A stretch of DNA of 10,361 nt from Gemmatimonadota bacterium. GTDB taxonomy: Bacteria > Gemmatimonadota > Gemmatimonadetes > Longimicrobiales > Longimicrobiaceae. The notes beneath the pieces were generated by a model that did no database searches, had not been told where the DNA came from, and saw nothing but the letters and a program-made list of their open reading frames with translations. A program made the translations under genes and the position numbers. Location of the stretch: the NCBI GenBank assembly GCA_019240375.1, contig JAFAYN010000207.1, positions 1-10,361 of the forward strand, read 5' to 3'. Below are positions 7,541 through 10,361 of this stretch, piece after piece; the stretch's first letter is position 1; each line of letters opens with the position of its first letter.

Positions 7541-7699
7541 GTTCCGCCGTTCCCTGCCGTTCCCACATGATGTGCGGAGGGAGACCACGGCAGTATCGTG
7601 GGCTCACTCCGAGGACGGGGAGACTGCCAGTAGTTCCGGCAGGCTCACCGGCCCCGCGGAAGAGACGGACAGTAGTATCGTCCGGCTCTGGAGCGGCCC
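7541..7699 (+). repeat. Triple-hairpin intergenic element, copy 2 (plus orientation)
   Basis: A leading GTTCC/GTTCCC tract (7541, 7549, 7559) is followed by a small hairpin CACA-TGA-TGTG (7564-7574). H1 7576-7610: GGAG-G-GAG-A-CCACG, loop GCAGTAT, CGTGG-G-CTC-A-CTCC. H2 7616-7650: CGG-G-GAG-A-CTGCC, loop AGTAGTTCC, GGCAG-G-CTC-A-CCG. H3 7662-7688: GAG-A-CGGAC, loop AGTAGTATC, GTCCG-G-CTC. It ends with GGAGCGGCCC (7690-7699). This is the cleanest copy. It lies between the convergent rpoD and yraN, 10 bp after the rpoD terminator U tract, so rpoD transcription should mostly stop before it. Confidence 0.85.
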
Positions 7700-7722
7700 G
7701 CCAGGACACGCAAAACCCGACG

Positions 7723-8112
7723 TCACATCCGCCAGGCGTCCTCCACGTGCTCCACGACCGGCTCCCCGCCACCGAGCACCAGCACCGCGACCGCATCGAA
7801 CCGGTACACGTCCCCGTCACGCCCGTACCGCTCCACCCACGCCGCCGCCACCTGCTGGATCTCCCGCCGCTTCTTCCAGGTGATGGCTTCCAAAGGGTGC
7901 CCATACCCACGCCCCGCCCGCGTCTTCACCTCCACGAACGCGACGACCTCACCGCGGCGCGCGACGAGGTCGATCTCCTTCCGGCCCATGCGGAAGTTGC
8001 GGTTCAGGACGGTCCACCCCCGCTCCGAAAGGTGCCGGGCGGCAAGCTCCTCCCCCCGGTCCCCGAGCGGCTTCCCCGAAGGACGCGCCGGCCGACGAGG
8101 CGATTCCTCCAC
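7723..8112 (-). CDS. yraN: YraN family (UPF0102) endonuclease-fold protein
   Basis: A 129-residue protein of the UPF0102/YraN family, whose members have a Holliday-junction-resolvase/restriction-endonuclease-like fold; the cellular role is not established. The family motifs appear in order: GDRGEELAARHLSERGW near the N-terminus, RNFRMGRKEIDLVAR with candidate metal ligands Glu46 and Asp48, and VAFVEVKTR with Glu61 and Lys63, together the E-x-D...E-V-K nuclease signature. The length is normal for the family (about 120-130). The start is GTG at 8110-8112, with only a weak GGGG-type ribosome site. It lies 19 nt after aroF on the same strand and is probably co-transcribed from the aroF promoter. 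Its 3' end faces repeat copy 2 and rpoD; no terminator of its own is obvious. The family is clear; DNA cleavage activity is inferred from the fold. Confidence 0.9.
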   Translation of the reverse strand: MEESPRRPARPSGKPLGDRGEELAARHLSERGWTVLNRNFRMGRKEIDLVARRGEVVAFVEVKTRAGRGYGHPLEAITWKKRREIQQVAAAWVERYGRDGDVYRFDAVAVLVLGGGEPVVEHVEDAWRM

Positions 8113-8131
8113 GAAAGCCCCGGCGGGAAGA

Positions 8132-9172
8132 CTAACGGGCCGCCGCCAGGGACGGGCTGATCGTGCGCCCGATGGCCTCGGCGATGGTCCCGATCTGCTG
8201 CATCATCTCCCCGAACTGGTCCGGGTACAGCGACTGCGCCCCGTCCGACATCGCCCGCTCCGGGTCCGGGTGCACCTCCACCATCAGCCCGTCCGCACCG
8301 GCGGCCACCGCGGCGCGCGCCATGGGGATCACCTTGGCGCGGACCCCGGTCCCGTGGCTCGGGTCGGCGATGATCGGGAGGTGCGAGAGCGACTGCACCA
8401 CCGGGATGGCGGTCAGGTCGAGCAGGTTGCGCGTCTGCGTGTCGAAGCTGCGCACCCCGCGCTCGCACAGGATCACCTGGCGGTTCCCCTCGGCCAGGAT
8501 GTACTCGGCCGACATCAGGAACTCGGTGATGGTGGCCGACATCCCGCGCTTCAGCAGGACCGGCTTCCCCGAGCGCCCGGCGTGCCGCAGCAGCGAGAAG
8601 TTCTGCATGTTGCGCGCGCCGATCTGGATGATGTCGGCGTACTTCGCCACCAGCGCCAGGCTTTCCGGGTCGATCGCCTCGGTGACGATCGCCATCCCGG
8701 TCTCCTCGCGGGCGCGGGCCAGCAGCTTCAGCCCCTCCTCGCCCATCCCCTGGAACGAGTACGGCGAGGTGCGAGGCTTGAAGGCGCCGCCGCGCAGGAT
8801 GGTGGCGCCCGCGTCGCGCAGCCGGTGTGCGATCCCCAGGATCTGCGCCTCCGACTCCACCGAGCAGGGGCCGGCCATCACCACCACCTCGCCGGCTCCG
8901 ATGCGGGTGCCGTTGGCGAGCTCCACGATGGTGGGCTCCGGCGACCACTCACGGGAGACCTGCTTGTAGGGCTGGGACACGTGGATGACCTGCATCACGC
9001 CGGGGAGCGCCTCGATCCGGTCCGCCGGCACCTTGCCGTCGTTGCCGATCAGGCCGATGGCGGTGCGCTGCTTCCCGGGGATCGGGCAGGCCTCGTAGCC
9101 GAGCTCATGTATGGTGTCGACGACGCCCTGGACCTCGTCCTCGGAGGCGTCGTGCCGCATGACGACAAGCAT
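8132..9172 (-). CDS. aroF: 3-deoxy-7-phosphoheptulonate (DAHP) synthase, class I beta with N-terminal regulatory domain
   Basis: A 346-residue enzyme catalysing the first step of the shikimate pathway: phosphoenolpyruvate plus erythrose 4-phosphate gives DAHP, leading to Phe, Tyr and Trp. Residues 1-70 (MLVVMRHDASEDEVQG...) form the ferredoxin-like/ACT-type domain of Thermotoga-type enzymes, which mediates feedback inhibition in studied members. The TIM-barrel catalytic domain follows, with MAGPCSVES (metal ligand Cys103), LRGGAFKPRTSPYSFQG (substrate phosphate site), IGARNMQNF, LLKRG, DPSHGTG (His273), MVEVH (Glu299) and SDGAQS (Asp310). All four metal ligands are present. ATG 9170-9172 gives the family's normal N-terminus; the ribosome site is weak. 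It is the first gene of a two-gene operon with yraN and has its own promoter. An inverted repeat over the -10 box suggests transcriptional control in addition to any allosteric control. E. coli-type symbols (aroF/G/H) do not map exactly onto this subclass. Confidence 0.95.
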   Translation of the reverse strand: MLVVMRHDASEDEVQGVVDTIHELGYEACPIPGKQRTAIGLIGNDGKVPADRIEALPGVMQVIHVSQPYKQVSREWSPEPTIVELANGTRIGAGEVVVMAGPCSVESEAQILGIAHRLRDAGATILRGGAFKPRTSPYSFQGMGEEGLKLLARAREETGMAIVTEAIDPESLALVAKYADIIQIGARNMQNFSLLRHAGRSGKPVLLKRGMSATITEFLMSAEYILAEGNRQVILCERGVRSFDTQTRNLLDLTAIPVVQSLSHLPIIADPSHGTGVRAKVIPMARAAVAAGADGLMVEVHPDPERAMSDGAQSLYPDQFGEMMQQIGTIAEAIGRTISPSLAAAR

Positions 9173-9202
9173 GGTGAACCGTGCGCCGGGTGCGTTTGTT
9201 TA

Positions 9203-9232
9203 GGTGCTGAAGTGCCGTGAAAGTATAGCACC
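9203..9232 (-). promoter_or_regulatory. Candidate operator: inverted repeat over the aroF -10 box
   Basis: GGTGCT (9203-9208) and AGCACC (9227-9232) form a 6-bp inverted repeat with 24 bp between arm centres. One arm abuts and overlaps the -10 hexamer and the other lies just past the start site. The spacing would suit a dimeric repressor. The regulator is unknown and the site is inferred only from symmetry and position. Confidence 0.3.
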
Positions 9233-9250
9233 TTGGGGCTTTGGAGTGAA
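9222..9250 (-). promoter_or_regulatory. Sigma70-type promoter for the aroF-yraN operon
   Basis: Reading the minus strand: TTCACT (9250-9245), a 17-bp spacer, TATACT (9227-9222). The matches are 4/6 and 5/6. Transcription would start near 9215, giving a leader of about 43 nt before ATG 9172. Confidence 0.6.
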
Positions 9251-9268
9251 GTACGTGGTGTTTGTGTG

Positions 9269-9430
9269 GGGGCCGCTCCAGAGCCGGACGATACTGCCGT
9301 CCGTCTCTTCCGCGGGGCCGGTGAGCCTCACGAAACTACCGTGAGTCTCCCCGTCCTCGGAGTGAGCCCGCGATACAGCCGTGGTCTCCCTCCGTACATC
9401 TTCCGGGAACTACGGGGAACGGCGGGGAAC
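9269..9430 (-). repeat. Triple-hairpin intergenic element, copy 3 (minus orientation)
   Basis: Read on the minus strand, the element has GTTCCC at 9430, 9420 and 9410, then H1 9393-9359 (GGAG-G-GAG-A-CCACG, loop GCTGTAT, CGCGG-G-CTC-A-CTCC, one A/C mismatch), H2 9353-9319 (CGG-G-GAG-A-CTCACG, loop GTAGTTT, CGTGAG-G-CTC-A-CCG) and H3 9307-9281 (GAG-A-CGGAC, loop GGCAGTATC, GTCCG-G-CTC), ending GGAGCGGCCCC. The H2 stem differs from copies 1 and 2 on both sides, which preserves pairing. It sits between divergent genes and points at aroF, 30 bp before the aroF -35 box. Confidence 0.85.
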
Positions 9431-9452
9431 TGCAGGTGCCCACGCGGGATTC

Positions 9453-9481
9453 TTGACTTGTCGCGAAATGGCCGATACCGT
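9453..9481 (+). promoter_or_regulatory. Sigma70-type promoter for the small secreted protein gene
   Basis: TTGACT (9453-9458), a 17-bp spacer, TACCGT (9476-9481): 5/6 and 3/6 matches. The start would be near 9488, about 50 nt before ATG 9539. It lies just outside the 5' end of repeat copy 3. Confidence 0.5.
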
Positions 9482-9538
9482 GCTGACACGGAGCATCCCC
9501 TGCTCGCTCCGGTCATCCTCCAACCCCAGGAGAGGCCC

Positions 9539-9742
9539 ATGAGGAAGAAGCTGATGCTGCTGTCCGCGCTGGTCTGCATCGCCGGGAGTACGGACCTGCT
9601 GGCCGGGACGCGCGCACTCACGCCGTGCGAGTCCCTGCGCGGCCAGCGGTGCAGCCCGAACGGCGCCCTGACCGCCTGCACGGACCCGTATGGGGAGAAC
9701 GTGCCGATGGCCTGCACCAGCGGCACCTGGCAGTACATCTGA
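9539..9742 (+). CDS. Small secreted cysteine-containing protein, function unknown
   Basis: A 67-residue protein with a clear Sec signal peptide: MRKK, then the hydrophobic core LMLLSALVCIAG, with probable cleavage after about residue 22 (DLLAG). The mature part of about 45 residues has four cysteines (30, 38, 47, 59), enough for two disulfides, and ends TSGTWQYI. ATG 9539 is chosen because it has a strong ribosome site (AGGAGAGG, 9528-9535) at good spacing and begins the signal peptide. The frame stays open upstream to 9233, but that part runs through repeat copy 3 and has no ribosome site. It has its own promoter and is followed by a 12-bp hairpin, so it is probably a single-gene unit. It would be exported and processed by a signal peptidase such as the LepB in this window. 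I do not recognise a family; a secreted structural or signalling peptide is possible. Confidence 0.75.
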   Translation: MRKKLMLLSALVCIAGSTDLLAGTRALTPCESLRGQRCSPNGALTACTDPYGENVPMACTSGTWQYI

Positions 9743-9782
9743 GATCGACGGGTCGGGGGCTGGCCCTGGCATGGTGAAACGA

Positions 9783-9811
9783 CGGGGCGGCACCATGCCG
9801 GTGCCGCCCCG
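9783..9811 (+). terminator. Bidirectional hairpin between the small gene and smc
   Basis: A perfect 12-bp stem CGGGGCGGCACC / GGTGCCGCCCCG with loop ATGCC. It lies between convergent genes, 40 nt after the small gene's stop and 37 nt after the smc stop. It has no U tract on either strand. Confidence 0.55.
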
Positions 9812-9824
9812 CCGTCGTCGCAGG

Positions 9825-9843
9825 CTGTCCCCTGTAACCTGTC
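9825..9843 (-). repeat. Post-stop motif, copy 3 (after smc)
   Basis: On the minus strand GACAGGTTACAGGGGACAG begins 5 nt after the smc stop codon (TAG, 9851-9849). It is identical over 19 bp to the copy after rpoD and in the same orientation relative to the gene. Confidence 0.75.
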
Positions 9844-9848
9844 GTCCC

Positions 9849-10361
9849 CTACGCCACCCGCTCCGCGTCGGTCATCGCCCAGGCGCCCTGCAGCTCCACC
9901 CCCACCAGCGTCGACACCCCCGGCTCCTCCATGGTCACGCCGTAGATCCAGTCGGCGGCTTCCATGGTGCGCGGGTTGTGGGTGATGACCACGAACTGCG
10001 TGTCGGCCTTGAAGTCCTGGAGGAGCTGGATGAAGCGTCCCACGTTGGACTCGTCCAGCGGGGCGTCCACCTCGTCGAAGAGGCAGAACGGCGACGGCTT
10101 CACCAGGTAGATGGCGAACAGGAGCGAGAGCGCGGTCAGCGTCCGCTCGCCGCCCGACAGGAGGTGGATCCGCTGCGTCTTCTTGCCGCGGGGCGAGGCG
10201 TGGATCTCCACCGGCGACTCCAGCGGGTCGTCCGGGTCCAGGAGCCAGATGTCGCACTCGCCCCCCAGGAAGAGCGAGTGGAAGGTGCGCTGGAAGTTTT
10301 CCCGGATCACGGTGAAGGTTTCCAGGAACACCTCGCGCGCCGTCTTGTTGATCTGGCGGAT
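9849..10361 (-). CDS. smc: Chromosome segregation protein SMC, C-terminal part
   Basis: The last 170 residues of an SMC ATPase; the N-terminal head half, coiled coils and hinge lie beyond the right edge. SMC forms a ring-shaped dimer with ScpA/ScpB that organises and segregates the chromosome. Visible motifs, numbered from the window edge: FQRTFHSLFLGGECDIWL entering the C-terminal head, ABC signature LLSGGERTLTALSLLFAIY (67-85), Walker B FCLFDEVDAPLDESN (92-106) with catalytic Glu97, and the switch histidine His128 in VITHNPRTM. The SGGE-T-TALSLLFA pattern and the DEVDAPLDE Walker B are specific to SMC rather than RecN or SbcC. The frame runs unbroken to the window edge, so the first visible GTG at 10331 is not a start. 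The stop TAG at 9849-9851 is followed by the post-stop motif. It is convergent with the small secreted protein gene. Confidence 0.95.
   Translation of the reverse strand: MRQINKTAREVFLETFTVIRENFQRTFHSLFLGGECDIWLLDPDDPLESPVEIHASPRGKKTQRIHLLSGGERTLTALSLLFAIYLVKPSPFCLFDEVDAPLDESNVGRFIQLLQDFKADTQFVVITHNPRTMEAADWIYGVTMEEPGVSTLVGVELQGAWAMTDAERVA

Noticed and set aside
7572..7700. Open frames through the triple-hairpin copies, including matching antisense peptides (PEPDDT.VRLFRGAGEP) from copy 2 (minus strand) and copy 3 (plus strand).
   Set aside because: Differences between copies fall in paired stem positions rather than at third codon positions. There is no shared start codon or ribosome site, and copy 1 does not keep the peptide. 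The similarity reflects the repeat, not a protein.
3506..9393. CRISPR array or attC-type integron cassette sites as an explanation for the repeated hairpins.
   Set aside because: There are no regularly spaced identical repeats with unique spacers, no cas or integrase genes, and no attC core triplets. The hairpins differ in stem sequence and come in fixed sets of three between housekeeping genes.
9233..9538. A longer 169-residue version of the small secreted protein.
   Set aside because: The upstream part translates repeat copy 3. A strong ribosome site and a signal peptide mark ATG 9539 as the start.

Overview
The window is GC-rich bacterial chromosome. It encodes a short primary sigma factor that starts at region 1.2, as in Bacteroidota/Gemmatimonadota RpoD, together with single-copy housekeeping genes. 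The best guess for the source is a Gemmatimonadota (Longimicrobium-like) genome or metagenome contig. This is inferred from protein style and base composition, not from a database search.

Layout. 1-163: the C-terminus of an unidentified protein ending in a membrane helix, followed by a strong hairpin. 266-3365 (+): a two-component pair, a membrane-bound PAS/HisKA histidine kinase and an NtrC-family sigma54 activator of PilS/PilR type. They are translationally coupled, but the activator carries a 1-base frameshift in a C run just before its DNA-binding domain. 3366-3763: a gene-free stretch with a post-stop motif, terminator-like hairpins, repeat copy 1 and a sigma70-type promoter. 3764-5263 (+): an aldehyde dehydrogenase. 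5281-5310: a perfect 30-bp palindrome. 5525-6322 (+): signal peptidase I. 6556-7413 (+): the sigma factor, behind a near-consensus promoter. 7414-7722: a Rho-independent terminator and repeat copy 2. 7723-9172 (-): an aroF (DAHP synthase)-yraN operon. 9173-9538: a divergent intergenic region with the aroF promoter, repeat copy 3 and a promoter for a small gene. 9539-9742 (+): a small secreted cysteine-containing protein. 9849-10361 (-): the C-terminal end of the chromosome-segregation ATPase SMC.

The genes have no shared pathway beyond core physiology: transcription, protein export, aromatic amino-acid synthesis and chromosome maintenance. The unusual content is between genes. An intergenic element of about 125-170 bp occurs three times (two on +, one on -). 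Each copy holds three consecutive stem-loops of the form GAGAC-stem-GYAGTWTY-stem'-GGCTC. Across the nine hairpins the loops and flanks are conserved while the stems change by paired substitutions, as expected of a selected RNA or DNA fold. A separate 17-19 bp motif (GACAGGTTACAGGGGACAG) lies 0-5 nt after the stop codons of the activator, rpoD and smc, always in the sense direction. I do not recognise either repeat as a named family.
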